From assembly GCF_014651695.1 (NCBI RefSeq), contig NZ_BMXJ01000003.1, positions 523,046 to 587,045 of the forward strand: a DNA stretch of 64,000 bases. The letters are read 5' to 3'. Of the stretch, positions 53,798 to 62,205 are shown one piece after another. Position 1 is the stretch's first letter; each line of letters starts with the position of its first letter. The position numbers and the translations under genes were made by a program. This stretch comes from Nocardiopsis terrae (GTDB lineage Bacteria > Actinomycetota > Actinomycetes > Streptosporangiales > Streptosporangiaceae). The notes below the pieces were generated by a model that did no database searches, was not told the origin of the DNA, and saw only the letters and a program-made list of their open reading frames with translations.

Positions 53798-54301
53798 TCA
53801 GGTGGGGCGCCAGGGTGATCCGGTGTTGTCGTTGATGTCCTCGGCCGCCACCTGGCGCAGCTGGCGTGAGAGGTCGGACAGGGCGCGCGAGACGGCGAGT
53901 TCCTCCCCGATCTCGGGCACGTCCAGGTCCGACGGGTGCTTGCGGGCCATACCGTGGCCGCGCAGCGCCGTACCGTCGTCAGCGACCAGGCCCACCTCCG
54001 CCCAGGTGCGCGCGGCGTCCCCCTCGCTCTCCTCTGCGAGGACCACGTCGACGTTCCAGCGCTTCATCGTCTGCATGGCATCCGCTCCCTCTCCGCCCGC
54101 GCCCGTCGCGGACGGGTGTTCGATGTGCGCGTCGGGCCCCGGGTAGACCAGGGCGTCGCGGCCCTCGTCCGTGCCGAGCCAGTGCACCTGGTAGGGCGGT
54201 TCCCCCTGCCTGCCCCGGACCTCGGTGACCACCCCCGTACGACGGTGGGTGTCGGCGTTCGGGCTCTCGACGACCAGCCGGTCTCCTACATCTGCTCGCA
54301 T
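53798..54301 (-). CDS. DUF1918-DUF1876 fusion protein
   Basis: The 167-residue protein starts at ATG 54301. Residues 1-65 (GDRLVVESPNADTHRRTGVV, PPYQVHWLGTDEG) form the DUF1918 barrel; residues 80-155 (RWNVDVVLAEESEGDAARTW, LRGHGMARKHP, IGEELAVSRALSDL) form DUF1876, a dsRBD-like fold seen in the mycobacterial dormancy protein Rv1738. Usually these are separate short proteins. The fusion suggests they act on the same target, possibly ribosome or RNA under stress. Confidence 0.82.
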   Translation of the reverse strand: MRADVGDRLVVESPNADTHRRTGVVTEVRGRQGEPPYQVHWLGTDEGRDALVYPGPDAHIEHPSATGAGGEGADAMQTMKRWNVDVVLAEESEGDAARTWAEVGLVADDGTALRGHGMARKHPSDLDVPEIGEELAVSRALSDLSRQLRQVAAEDINDNTGSPWRPT

Positions 54302-54439
54302 GGATCCCCCCACAAACCTCGCTTATCCCCATCTTCCGTTCTGATTCGCCCTTCGACAGGGGGTTGGCGCTTTCGTTTCCGGTGGTATGCAAGGTTTTTG
54401 CCGGTCAGATCCCCCGCCCGTCCCTGGTAGCGTCACGGC

Positions 54440-55105
54440 GTGGCCCAGCACTACTTCGACTCCGATCCCGGCGCCGCCAGTCGGCCCTCCACCGCCGACC
54501 TGGTCCTGCCCGACCTGCACCTGCGCCTGCACACCGACCGCGGGGTGTTCTCACCCGACAAGGTCGACCTCGGCACCCGGGTCCTGCTGGAGAGCGTGCC
54601 GGCCCCGCCCGCCGAGGGGCGCCTGCTCGACCTGGGGTGCGGGTACGGCCCCGTCTCCCTGACGATGGCCGCCCGAGCACCCGGGTCCCGGGTGCTCGGG
54701 GTCGACGTCAACGCCCGCGCCGTGGGCCTGGCCCGCCGCAACGCCGCCGAGCACGGCCTGGCTCACGCCCGGTTCGCCGTGGTCGGGCCCGAGGGGGGCC
54801 CGGCCGCGGAGCAGGGCCCCGGGGACACCCCCACGGCCGAGGAGCTGCTCGGCCCCTTCGACGCGATCTGGTCCAACCCGCCGATCCGGGTGGGCAAGGG
54901 CGTACTGCACTCGATGCTGCGCACCTGGCTGAACCGGCTCACCCCCGAGGGCGTCGCCCACCTCGTCGTCCAGCGCCACCTGGGCTCGGACTCGCTGCAG
55001 AAGTGGCTGGACTCCCAGGGACTGCCCGCCGAGCGGGTGGCCTCCCGGGCCGGGTTCCGCGTCCTGGCCGTACGCAGGGCCGGCGACCCCGCCCCGGCCC
55101 CCTAG
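54440..55105 (+). CDS. RsmC/RlmG-like methyltransferase
   Basis: GTG 54440 gives 221 residues. LDLGCGYGPVSL (63-74) binds SAM and the catalytic SNPPIRVGKG (NPP) is typical of N2-guanine methyltransferases. FSPDKVDLGTRVLL is the RsmC-type entry to the domain. It likely methylates 16S or 23S rRNA. The N-terminal pseudo-domain of E. coli RsmC is absent, as usual for actinobacterial members. Confidence 0.85.
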   Translation: MAQHYFDSDPGAASRPSTADLVLPDLHLRLHTDRGVFSPDKVDLGTRVLLESVPAPPAEGRLLDLGCGYGPVSLTMAARAPGSRVLGVDVNARAVGLARRNAAEHGLAHARFAVVGPEGGPAAEQGPGDTPTAEELLGPFDAIWSNPPIRVGKGVLHSMLRTWLNRLTPEGVAHLVVQRHLGSDSLQKWLDSQGLPAERVASRAGFRVLAVRRAGDPAPAP

Positions 55106-55222
55106 CCGGACCCACCGGAAGGTGACCCGGGTCACGCGTGCGTACCCGATCCCCGACCGGTAATCTGTACCGACGACCGCCGGGAACCGTCCCGGCCCGC
55201 ACCCACGAGGAACACACCGCAG

Positions 55223-55783
55223 TTGAGCACGCAGTTGCGTCCCACGGACGTCAAACGCCTGAACCGCCAGTGGCGCAGGCGCACCGAGGGGCGCCTGGCC
55301 CTTCTCGTCGAGTCCGTCACCCAGCCCTACAACCTGGGATCGATCCTGCGCACCTGTGCGACCTTCGGCGTCGACCAGCTCTGGCTCACCGGTAACAGCG
55401 CGGACCCCGACGACCCCAAGGTCGGCAAGACCGCCCTGGGCACCGCCGCCAAGGTCCCCCACACGCGCCTGGCCACCACCGGGCAGGCCCTGGAGGCCGC
55501 CCGCACCGACGGCTACAAGGTGGTCGCGGTCGAACTGGCCAAGGGCGCTGTGCCGCTGCACGCCGCTCCGGTGGAGCCCGACGTGTGCCTTGCCGTGGGA
55601 GCCGAGGACCACGGCTGCTCCCCCGCCCTGCTGGCGGGCGCGGACGCCGTCACCTACATTCCCCAGATCGGCCGGGTCGGATCGCTGAACGTGGCCGTGG
55701 CCACCGCGATCGCCCTCGCCGAGGCCCGCCGCCGTGAGTGGGCCGGCTTCGGCGACGAGGCCGACGCCCCCGCCGGGATCTGA
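55223..55783 (+). CDS. TrmH-family (SpoU) RNA 2'-O-methyltransferase
   Basis: TTG 55223 is the start, with GAGGA upstream, giving 186 residues. The three SPOUT motifs are present: NLGSILRTC (motif 1), VGAEDHGC (motif 2) and IPQIGRVGSLNVAVA (motif 3, knot). It methylates a ribose in tRNA or rRNA. The closest layout is tRNA Gm18 methyltransferase (TrmH), but substrate assignment needs more than sequence. The gene is followed by a structured intergenic leader of the CNNM genes. Confidence 0.85.
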   Translation: MSTQLRPTDVKRLNRQWRRRTEGRLALLVESVTQPYNLGSILRTCATFGVDQLWLTGNSADPDDPKVGKTALGTAAKVPHTRLATTGQALEAARTDGYKVVAVELAKGAVPLHAAPVEPDVCLAVGAEDHGCSPALLAGADAVTYIPQIGRVGSLNVAVATAIALAEARRREWAGFGDEADAPAGI

Positions 55784-55897
55784 GCCGGGGAATCTTTCCC
55801 CTCCGCCGGACGTCCCCTCATTGACCAGACCCACGCATCTGACACACCCGACGCGCCACGGCGCAGAGAGAGGAACAGTGGATCCGTCCCGAAGTAC

Positions 55898-55957
55898 CAG
55901 CAGTATCCCTCAGGGATGCTGTGACCCAGATTCCGACGACCCTCCTTCTTCGGAGGG
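55898..55957 (+). promoter_or_regulatory. Structured leader upstream of CNNM/CorC operon
   Basis: Two hairpins, CAGCAGTATCCC-TCA-GGGATGCTG (55898-55921) and CCCTCC-TTCTTC-GGAGGG (55940-55957), lie in the 219-bp leader of a predicted metal-transport operon. I do not recognise an M-box or Mn riboswitch consensus. Confidence 0.4.
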
Positions 55958-56011
55958 CGCACACCTTCCCAGGCACTCTGCTGACAGACGGACCCGGGCG
56001 GTGTGCGCCCG

Positions 56012-57391
56012 ATGACCACCGTCCTCAGTATCGCCCTGGGCTTCCTGGTCGTCCTGGTGCTGATCGCCGCGAACGGCTACTTCGTCGCCCAGGAGTTCGG
56101 CTACATGGCCGTGGACCGCTCGCGTCTGAAGGCGCGGGCCGCGGCCGGTGACGCGGGGGCCAAACGCGCCCTGGCGGTCACCAAACGCACTTCGTTCATG
56201 CTTTCGGGGGCCCAGCTCGGCATCACCGTCACCGGTCTGCTCGTCGGTTACGTCGCCGAGCCGATGATCGGTACGGGCATCGGCGTGCTCCTCGGCGGTG
56301 TCGGCGTCCCGCTCGGCACCGGTGTCGCGGCCGGCACCCTGTTCGCCCTGATCTTCTCGACCGTCGTCCAGATGATCTTCGGTGAGCTCTTCCCCAAGAA
56401 CCTGGCCATCGCCAGGCCCGAGCCGGTGGCCCGCTGGCTGGCGCTGTCCACGGGGATCTACCTGAAGGTCTTCGGCCCGGTCATCTGGCTGTTCGACCAG
56501 GCGGCGATCGTCCTGCTCAAGGCGGTACGGATCGAGCCCGTGGAGGACGTCCAGCACGCGGCGACCCCGCGCGACCTGGAGAGCATCATCGCGGAGTCGC
56601 GGCAGAGCGGCGACCTTCCGCCCGAGCTGTCCGTCCTGTTGGACCGCACCCTGGACTTCCACGACCAGACCGCCGGGCACGCGATGATCCCGCGTCCGGA
56701 CATCACCACCGTCGAGGAGGGCGACCCGGTCAGCCGGGTCGTGGAGCTCATGGCCTCCGACCACTCCCGCTTCCCGGTGCTGGGCGAGGGCGTGGACGAC
56801 ATTGTGGGCGTGATCTGCCTGCGCGACGTGCTCGCCCTGGGCGACCGCGACCTGTCGGCCGTCCGGGTCAGCGAGGTGGCGCGGCAGTCCGTCATGGTCC
56901 CGGCCTCGCTCCCGCTGCCCGGCGTGCTCGACCAGCTGCGCGAGGCGGGCGAGGAGTTCGCGTGCGTGGTGGACGAGTACGGCGGCCTGGCCGGGGTCAT
57001 CACCACCGAGGACCTGGCCGAGGAGCTGGTCGGCGAGATCGCCGACGAACACACCCCGGAGGAGGAGTCGCCCGCCCACCTGGAAGGGGAGGACGGCTAC
57101 CTCGTGCCCGGGGCGCTGCACATCGACGAGGTCGAGCGGTTGATCGGCCACGACCTGCCCGAGGGCGACTACGAGACGGTCGGGGGCCTGGTCATCCGCG
57201 AGCTGCACCGGCTGCCCGAGGTCGGTGACCGGGTGGAGATGGAGCTCCCCCGGCCGCCCAGCGCCCACGAGGGCGACCCGGACATGGCCCTGACCATGAC
57301 GGTCAGCGCGGTCCAGAGGCGCGTGCCGCACACGGTGGAACTGCGGCTGCGGGAGCTCGCCGGTGAGGAAGCACAGGAGGTGCGCGCATGA
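56012..57391 (+). CDS. CNNM/CorC-type transporter, first of pair
   Basis: ATG 56012 (GTG 56003 is an alternative) gives 459 residues: a DUF21 transmembrane domain (AANGYFVAQEFGYMAVDRSR, LSGAQLGITVTGLLVGYVAEP, GELFPKNLAIARPE), a CBS pair (MIPRPDITTVEEGDPVSRVV, CVVDEYGGLAGVITTEDLAE) and a CorC_HlyC C-terminal domain (DGYLVPGALHIDEVE, TVGGLVI). These proteins move or sense Mg2+/Co2+. The stop overlaps the next start by four bases. Confidence 0.92.
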   Translation: MTTVLSIALGFLVVLVLIAANGYFVAQEFGYMAVDRSRLKARAAAGDAGAKRALAVTKRTSFMLSGAQLGITVTGLLVGYVAEPMIGTGIGVLLGGVGVPLGTGVAAGTLFALIFSTVVQMIFGELFPKNLAIARPEPVARWLALSTGIYLKVFGPVIWLFDQAAIVLLKAVRIEPVEDVQHAATPRDLESIIAESRQSGDLPPELSVLLDRTLDFHDQTAGHAMIPRPDITTVEEGDPVSRVVELMASDHSRFPVLGEGVDDIVGVICLRDVLALGDRDLSAVRVSEVARQSVMVPASLPLPGVLDQLREAGEEFACVVDEYGGLAGVITTEDLAEELVGEIADEHTPEEESPAHLEGEDGYLVPGALHIDEVERLIGHDLPEGDYETVGGLVIRELHRLPEVGDRVEMELPRPPSAHEGDPDMALTMTVSAVQRRVPHTVELRLRELAGEEAQEVRA

Positions 57392-58398
57392 GCGACATGA
57401 ACGTCTGGTTGGCCCTGGCGCTGACCGTGGGCATCATCGCGCTGAGCGCGTTCTTCGTGGCCATCGAGTTCGCCCTGGTGGCGGCCCGCCGCTACCGGCT
57501 GGAGGAGGCCGCCGAGACGAGCGCGGCGGCCCGGGCTGCCGTCAAGAGCGCCCGTGACCTGTCCCTGCTCCTGGCCGGTTCGCAGCTGGGCATCACACTG
57601 TGCACGCTGGCGCTCGGCGCCATCTCCAAGCCCGCCGTCCACCACCTGCTGGAGCCGCTGTTCGGCGGCCTCCCCGGCTCGGTGGGGTACGTGGTCTCGT
57701 TCGTGCTGTCCCTGGTCGTGGTGACCTTCCTGCACCTGGTCGTGGGCGAGATGGCGCCCAAGTCCTGGGCGATCTCCCACCCGGAGCGGTCCGCCATCAT
57801 GCTGGCCCCGCCGATGCGGGCGTTCATGTGGGCGACCCGGCCGCTCCTGTTCTTCCTGAACGGTCTGGCCAACTGGTTCCTGCACAGGGTCGGGGTGAAC
57901 GCGGTGGACGAGATGTCGGCGGGACACAACCCGGACGACGTCCGCGAGCTGGTCGAGCACTCGGCCAAGGCCGGCGCGCTGGACTCCGAGCGCCGTGACC
58001 AGCTGGCCACGGCCCTGGAGGTCAACTCCCAGCCGCTGGAGGGGCACATCACCGCGCGGGAGGACATCGCGTGGGTGGCCCCGGAGGCGGGGTTGGAGGA
58101 GATCAAGCGGGTCTCGCGTGAGTCCACACACCTGCGCCTGGTGGTGTTGGAGCAGGACGCGCCCGTCGGGGTACTGCACGTGCGCGAGGCGCTGACGAGC
58201 CCGGACGGAACCACCGCCGCCGACCTCATGCGCCCGGTGCTGACGTTGTCGGCGAGTACGCCGATGTACGCGGCGATGGGCATCATGCGGGAGAGCCGCA
58301 GCCACCTCGCCCTCGTCGAGACGGACGGGGAGCTGCTGGGCCTGGTGACGCTCCAGGACATCCTGGACCGGCTGCTGCTGTTGGACACCGCCGCGTAG
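57388..58398 (+). CDS. CNNM/CorC-type transporter, second of pair
   Basis: The ATG at 57388 overlaps the upstream stop (ATGA). The 336-residue paralogue has the DUF21 domain (FFVAIEFALVAARRYRLEEA, AGSQLGITLCTLALGA, VVGEMAPKSWAISHPE) and CBS repeats but no C-terminal CorC_HlyC domain. Tandem long and short CNNM genes are frequent in actinobacteria, and the two products probably form a heterodimer. Confidence 0.92.
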   Translation: MSDMNVWLALALTVGIIALSAFFVAIEFALVAARRYRLEEAAETSAAARAAVKSARDLSLLLAGSQLGITLCTLALGAISKPAVHHLLEPLFGGLPGSVGYVVSFVLSLVVVTFLHLVVGEMAPKSWAISHPERSAIMLAPPMRAFMWATRPLLFFLNGLANWFLHRVGVNAVDEMSAGHNPDDVRELVEHSAKAGALDSERRDQLATALEVNSQPLEGHITAREDIAWVAPEAGLEEIKRVSRESTHLRLVVLEQDAPVGVLHVREALTSPDGTTAADLMRPVLTLSASTPMYAAMGIMRESRSHLALVETDGELLGLVTLQDILDRLLLLDTAA

Positions 58399-58421
58399 GA
58401 GACCGCGCGGGGCCGTGTCCC

Positions 58422-58450
58422 GGGGGAGGGCGTTCGCGCCCTCCCCCTTT
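58422..58450 (+). terminator. Intrinsic terminator after CNNM pair
   Basis: An exact 11-bp stem, GGGGGAGGGCG/CGCCCTCCCCC, encloses a TTCG tetraloop and is followed by TTT. It is the most canonical terminator in the window. Confidence 0.9.
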
Positions 58451-58679
58451 CGTGTGCCCCGACCCTTCCCGCGGAGCCACCGCTCAGAGCTCATCTCAGA
58501 AGCCAACGGTCGTATCAGCCGTTTCGAGACCAGCCAAGCGTGAACGTCCCCGCCGATCCCAAACCCATCGTCGGCCTGTGGGTGGACCATGTCGGGTTCA
58601 GCGCCAGGTGTCGATGCCGTACGGGCAGGTGCTCCGGATAGGACACGCCGAGCGCGGGGATCTCCGCGGAGGAGCCGTC

Positions 58680-59279
58680 ATGTCAGCATTGAACGTCTTG
58701 GTCACCGGCGCCTCTACGGGTATCGGACGCCTCAGCGCCCAGACATTGGCGGGTGCGGGCCACACGGTTCACGCAAGCATGCCTGACACGACCGACCACA
58801 ACGCCGAGAACGCGGCCGCAGCGCGTCGGCATGCACAGGACAACGAGGTGGACTTGCGAATAGCGGACCTGGACGTCACCCGGCAAGGGCCGGCGGACTC
58901 GGCCATGAACACGGTCATCACCGCCCACGGCCGGGTGGACGTGGTCGTGCACAACGTCGGCCACGGAGCGCTCGGGCCCGCCGAAGCCTTCACCCCCGGG
59001 CGACTGGTCGGCCCGTTCGACAGGAACCTCATCGGCGCGCACCGGGTCAACAGGGCGGCCTTGCCGCGAATGCGGCACTCTCGGTCCGGGCCGCTGGTGT
59101 GTGTCGGCTCGACCACCAGCCGCGTGGTCCACCCGGTGCTGGGCCCGTACTGCGCGGTGAAGACCGCCTTCGAGACCCTCGCCCCAGCGGCACGGTTCGA
59201 GGTGGCCCGGTACGGGATCGAGCCGGTCACGGTCATGCCGGGCCCGGTCACAGAGGGCGCGGGGGCACTGCGGTTGTGA
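58680..59279 (+). CDS. SDR-family oxidoreductase, C-terminally short
   Basis: ATG 58680 follows GCGGAGGAGCC. The 199-residue protein has TGASTGIG (9-16), NVGHGALGP and YCAVK (active-site Tyr-Lys), but it stops shortly after VMPGPVTEGAG where full-length relatives continue for 60-90 residues that complete the substrate pocket. A premature end or deletion is likely, and the following 160 bp hold no frame that restores it. Function doubtful. Confidence 0.65.
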   Translation: MSALNVLVTGASTGIGRLSAQTLAGAGHTVHASMPDTTDHNAENAAAARRHAQDNEVDLRIADLDVTRQGPADSAMNTVITAHGRVDVVVHNVGHGALGPAEAFTPGRLVGPFDRNLIGAHRVNRAALPRMRHSRSGPLVCVGSTTSRVVHPVLGPYCAVKTAFETLAPAARFEVARYGIEPVTVMPGPVTEGAGALRL

Positions 59280-59441
59280 TGTGCAGGCAGTATCCGGGCG
59301 GGAAAGCCTGCCCCGGGACCCTGCTGAAGCTGTTGTTGGACCTGACGTCCCCGGTTGCGGTCCCGCGGGCCACTGCTGCCTTCCACATCAGGCGACCATA
59401 GTCCGCGGCACGGCCGGAACACGTCATCAGGGAAGGAAACC

Positions 59442-60647
59442 ATGACCCAGAATCGCGATTCGCACCGCACCCAGGAAGCGCGGCCCCGCCTGATGCGGCC
59501 GGAGGGCGCACGACGCTCGGAGGTCGCGCCGATCGAACTGTTCTTCGACCTGGTATACGTCTTCGCGATCATCCAGGTCTCGCATACGCTGCTGGCCGAC
59601 CTCACCTGGCTGGGCGTGCTGCAGGTCGCGGTGTTGTTCGGGGCCGTGTGGTGGGCCTGGAACTACTCGGCCTGGGCGATGAACTGGCTGGACCCGCACA
59701 GCGGACTCGTCCGAGTCCTCAACGCGCTGCTGATGCTGGCCGCGTTGGGGATGTCGCTCGGGCTGCCGCACGCCTTCGCCGAGGACGGCCTGCTCTTCGC
59801 GGCCTGCTACGTGGCAGCCCAGGTCGGCCGTCCGGCGTTCACGGCTCTCGCGTTGCGCGGGCACGTGCTCGCGAAGAACTATACGAATCTGCTGGCTTGG
59901 AGCGCCACGGCGGGGGTGCTGTTCATCGTCGGGGCGTTTCTTGACCCCGGGCCACGGCTGGCAGTCTGGCTGGTTGCCCTGCTCGTGGACATGGCGGCTC
60001 CACGGCTGCAGTTCCGCTTCCCCGGTCTCGGTTCGGCACCGATGCACACCTGGCCCACCGACGCCGAGCATCTCGCCGAACGCAACCGTGGGGTGTTCGT
60101 CATCGCGCTCGGCGAGTCCATCCTCATCATGGGATTCACGCTGTCCGAACTCGACCCGATCCCGGCACGCGCGGTCGCCGCGGCACTGCTCGGGTTCACC
60201 GGCCTGTTCGTGCTGTGGTGGGCCTACTTCGCCCTGGCCGGGCCCGACACGCGGGCCAGTCGGGGCAAGGCCGGCACTGGCGCTTTGCGTTCGGCGTTCG
60301 CCTACGCGCACGCGCTCATGGTCGCCGGCGCGATCGTCGTGGCCGTGTCGATCGAGCTGCGGATCAGTCACGCCGAGACCACCCCGGCGCTGGTGCTGAC
60401 CAGTGTGGGCGGGCCGCTGGTCTACCTGGCGGGCAACATTCTGTTCCTGCGCTCTCGGACCGGCTCGGTGGCCCGTGCCCGCTACCTCGCTGCGGCGGCA
60501 CTGGTCGTGGTCGGCGCCGCAGGTCTGGCCGTCGGTCACGTCCTGCCGTCACTGGCCATCGGGCTGGCCACCGTCGCGATCATGGGCACCCTGGCCGTGG
60601 TCACCCAGCTCACCGCCCGGCGTACTCCCGCAATGACTGCGGGATGA
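59442..60647 (+). CDS. Low-temperature-requirement A (LtrA)-family membrane protein
   Basis: ATG 59442 with GGAAGGAA gives 401 residues and about ten transmembrane helices. The LtrA signatures ELFFDLVYVFAIIQVSH near the N-terminus and ERNRGVFVIALGESILIMG in the middle are intact. The family is named for a Listeria cold-growth gene; its biochemical role is unknown. It is not in an obvious operon. Confidence 0.9.
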   Translation: MTQNRDSHRTQEARPRLMRPEGARRSEVAPIELFFDLVYVFAIIQVSHTLLADLTWLGVLQVAVLFGAVWWAWNYSAWAMNWLDPHSGLVRVLNALLMLAALGMSLGLPHAFAEDGLLFAACYVAAQVGRPAFTALALRGHVLAKNYTNLLAWSATAGVLFIVGAFLDPGPRLAVWLVALLVDMAAPRLQFRFPGLGSAPMHTWPTDAEHLAERNRGVFVIALGESILIMGFTLSELDPIPARAVAAALLGFTGLFVLWWAYFALAGPDTRASRGKAGTGALRSAFAYAHALMVAGAIVVAVSIELRISHAETTPALVLTSVGGPLVYLAGNILFLRSRTGSVARARYLAAAALVVVGAAGLAVGHVLPSLAIGLATVAIMGTLAVVTQLTARRTPAMTAG

Positions 60648-61068
60648 CCGCGTTCCGGTGCTCACGTTGATCGGCTCGGCCCTGATCGGCTCGGCCCTGC
60701 CCCAGCCCCGCCTTCCACAGCGGGGGCGAGGTCCGCTCCGCCGTCCTGACCGGCGAACGGAACCAGCGCGGACGCGACCCCTGGCCGCTCGACCACCACG
60801 CGTACGTGCACGCCCGCGCTGACCGGATGAGGTAGGGGGTGCGTCACGAGCCCGGGGTCCACTTCCCGGAGAACCAGCTCCAGAACGGGGACCGTCCGTC
60901 ATGCCCTGGTCCTGAGCAGGCCCAGCGTCCGTCCGGTGGACCCCCGGTTCGAGCGCCGCCCGGCCGCCTGTCGCGGCCTCTGAGGCGCGCGGGCCCCGGA
61001 CACGGGCGGGGCCGACCGCACACCTGGGTGCGGCCGGCCCCGGTTCCCGTCGCACGGGAGGAGACACG
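60648..61068. other. Intergenic region with 15-bp tandem duplication
   Basis: GATCGGCTCGGCCCT is repeated exactly in tandem at 60669-60698. No gene is supported in these 421 bases. Confidence 0.5.
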
Positions 61069-61497
61069 CTAGGCGGTCTTGGTGATCAGCTCGACCTCGA
61101 TGTTGCCGCGGGTGGCGCGGGAGTAGGGGCACATCTGGTGGGCGGCCTCGACGAGCTTCTCGGCCTCGGCCTGCTCCAGGCCCGGGATGGTGACGGTCAG
61201 CACGACCGCGATGTCCAGGCCGTCGTCGGACTTGCCCAGGCTGACCTTGGGGTTGATGGTGGCGTTGTCCACGTCGGCCTTGGCCTGACGGGCGACGTTG
61301 CGCAGGGCGCCGTGGAAGCAGGCGCCGTAACCGACGGCGAAGAGCTGCTCGGGGTTGGTGCCGGGGCCGTCGTCGCCGCCCAGGCCCTTGGGCACGGACA
61401 GGTCGACCGCGAGACGGTCGTCGTCGGTCTTGCCGAAGCCCTTGCGGCCCTCGCCGGTGACGGTGGCCTCGGCGGTGTACAGGACGTTGTAAGCCAT
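61069..61497 (-). CDS. ohr: Organic hydroperoxide reductase Ohr (OsmC family)
   Basis: The 142-residue protein has both reactive cysteines, C60 in GYGACFHGAL and C123 in AHQMCPYSRATRGN, and the Arg/Glu pocket of Ohr. It reduces fatty-acid and other organic hydroperoxides using lipoylated partners. It lies 49 bp downstream of the OhrR gene on the same strand, so the two form an operon. Confidence 0.92.
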   Translation of the reverse strand: MAYNVLYTAEATVTGEGRKGFGKTDDDRLAVDLSVPKGLGGDDGPGTNPEQLFAVGYGACFHGALRNVARQAKADVDNATINPKVSLGKSDDGLDIAVVLTVTIPGLEQAEAEKLVEAAHQMCPYSRATRGNIEVELITKTA

Positions 61498-61546
61498 GGA
61501 TTCCCTCTCCCGGGTCCGGACGCGCCGGACCCGGTGTCGTGTGGGT

Positions 61547-62035
61547 TCAGGTGTCGGTGCCGCGGTCGGTGCGCGTGGCGGTTCCCTCCGTGGCGGCCGT
61601 CACCGAACGTGTGACCTGGTCGAGCAGCGTGCGCAGCTCCCCCAGCCGTTCCGGGGGCAGGCCGGTGGCGCACAGGATCTGGGCGGGGACGGGGCCGGCC
61701 CTGTCACGCAGCCGGGACCCCTCCTCGGTCACGCTGACGTGGACGATCCGTTCGTCCTCGGGCCCGCGTCTGCGGGTGAGGAGTCCGGCGCCCTCCATCC
61801 TGCGCAGCAGAGGCGAGAGCGTTCCCGTGTCCAGGTTCAGGGCCCGGCCGAGCTCCTTGACCGGCAGGGTTCCCTGTTCCCACAGCACGAGCATCACCAG
61901 GTACTGCGGGTAGGTCAGCTCCAGGTCGGCCAGAATCTCCCGGTAGAGCCCGGTCAGGGCACGGGAGGCGGTGTAGAGGGAGAAGCACAGCTGCCGGTCC
62001 AGGGCAAGGGGGTCCCCCTCGTCGGTGCCCGCCAT
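61547..62035 (-). CDS. ohrR: OhrR, MarR-family organic-hydroperoxide sensor
   Basis: ATG 62035 follows GGAGGAGGAACC. The 162-residue MarR protein carries the sensing C17 in RQLCFSLYTASRA and the winged helix LPVKELGRALNLDTGTLSPL, both diagnostic of OhrR. Oxidation of the cysteine releases it from DNA and derepresses ohr. The C-terminal tail has no second Cys in the usual place, so it is a one-Cys or mixed-thiol type sensor, apart from a Cys in AQILCATGLPP. Confidence 0.9.
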   Translation of the reverse strand: MAGTDEGDPLALDRQLCFSLYTASRALTGLYREILADLELTYPQYLVMLVLWEQGTLPVKELGRALNLDTGTLSPLLRRMEGAGLLTRRRGPEDERIVHVSVTEEGSRLRDRAGPVPAQILCATGLPPERLGELRTLLDQVTRSVTAATEGTATRTDRGTDT

Positions 62036-62085
62036 GGTTCCTCCTCCGTCTTCGCTCGCTGCCGTCATCACCGTAACAGAAAATG

Positions 62086-62110
62086 GTTGTGCACAACAGT
62101 ATTGGACACA
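62086..62110. promoter_or_regulatory. OhrR operator in ohrR-ohr promoter
   Basis: GTTGTGCACAAC (62086-62097) is an exact palindrome. A second half site (ACACAAC, near 62105-62113) lies about one and a half helical turns away, in AT-rich sequence just upstream of ohrR. It fits autoregulation. Confidence 0.65.
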
Positions 62111-62138
62111 ACTGTTTTGGGGCGCGGTGTGCCGGAGA

Positions 62139-62174
62139 CGGGCGGGTCCGCATCCCGGGGTGCGGACCCGCCCG
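62139..62174 (-). terminator. Hairpin terminator after ALDH gene
   Basis: An exact 14-bp stem, CGGGCGGGTCCGCA/TGCGGACCCGCCCG with an 8-nt loop, lies 32 bp past the dehydrogenase stop and shields the ohrR promoter. Confidence 0.85.
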
Positions 62175-62205
62175 TCCGGGCCCCGTGTCCGGGCCCCTGC
62201 TCCGT

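Noticed and set aside
55784-56011. An M-box or yybP-ykoY riboswitch
   Set aside because: The conserved core sequences of these classes are not visible. Only generic hairpins are supported.
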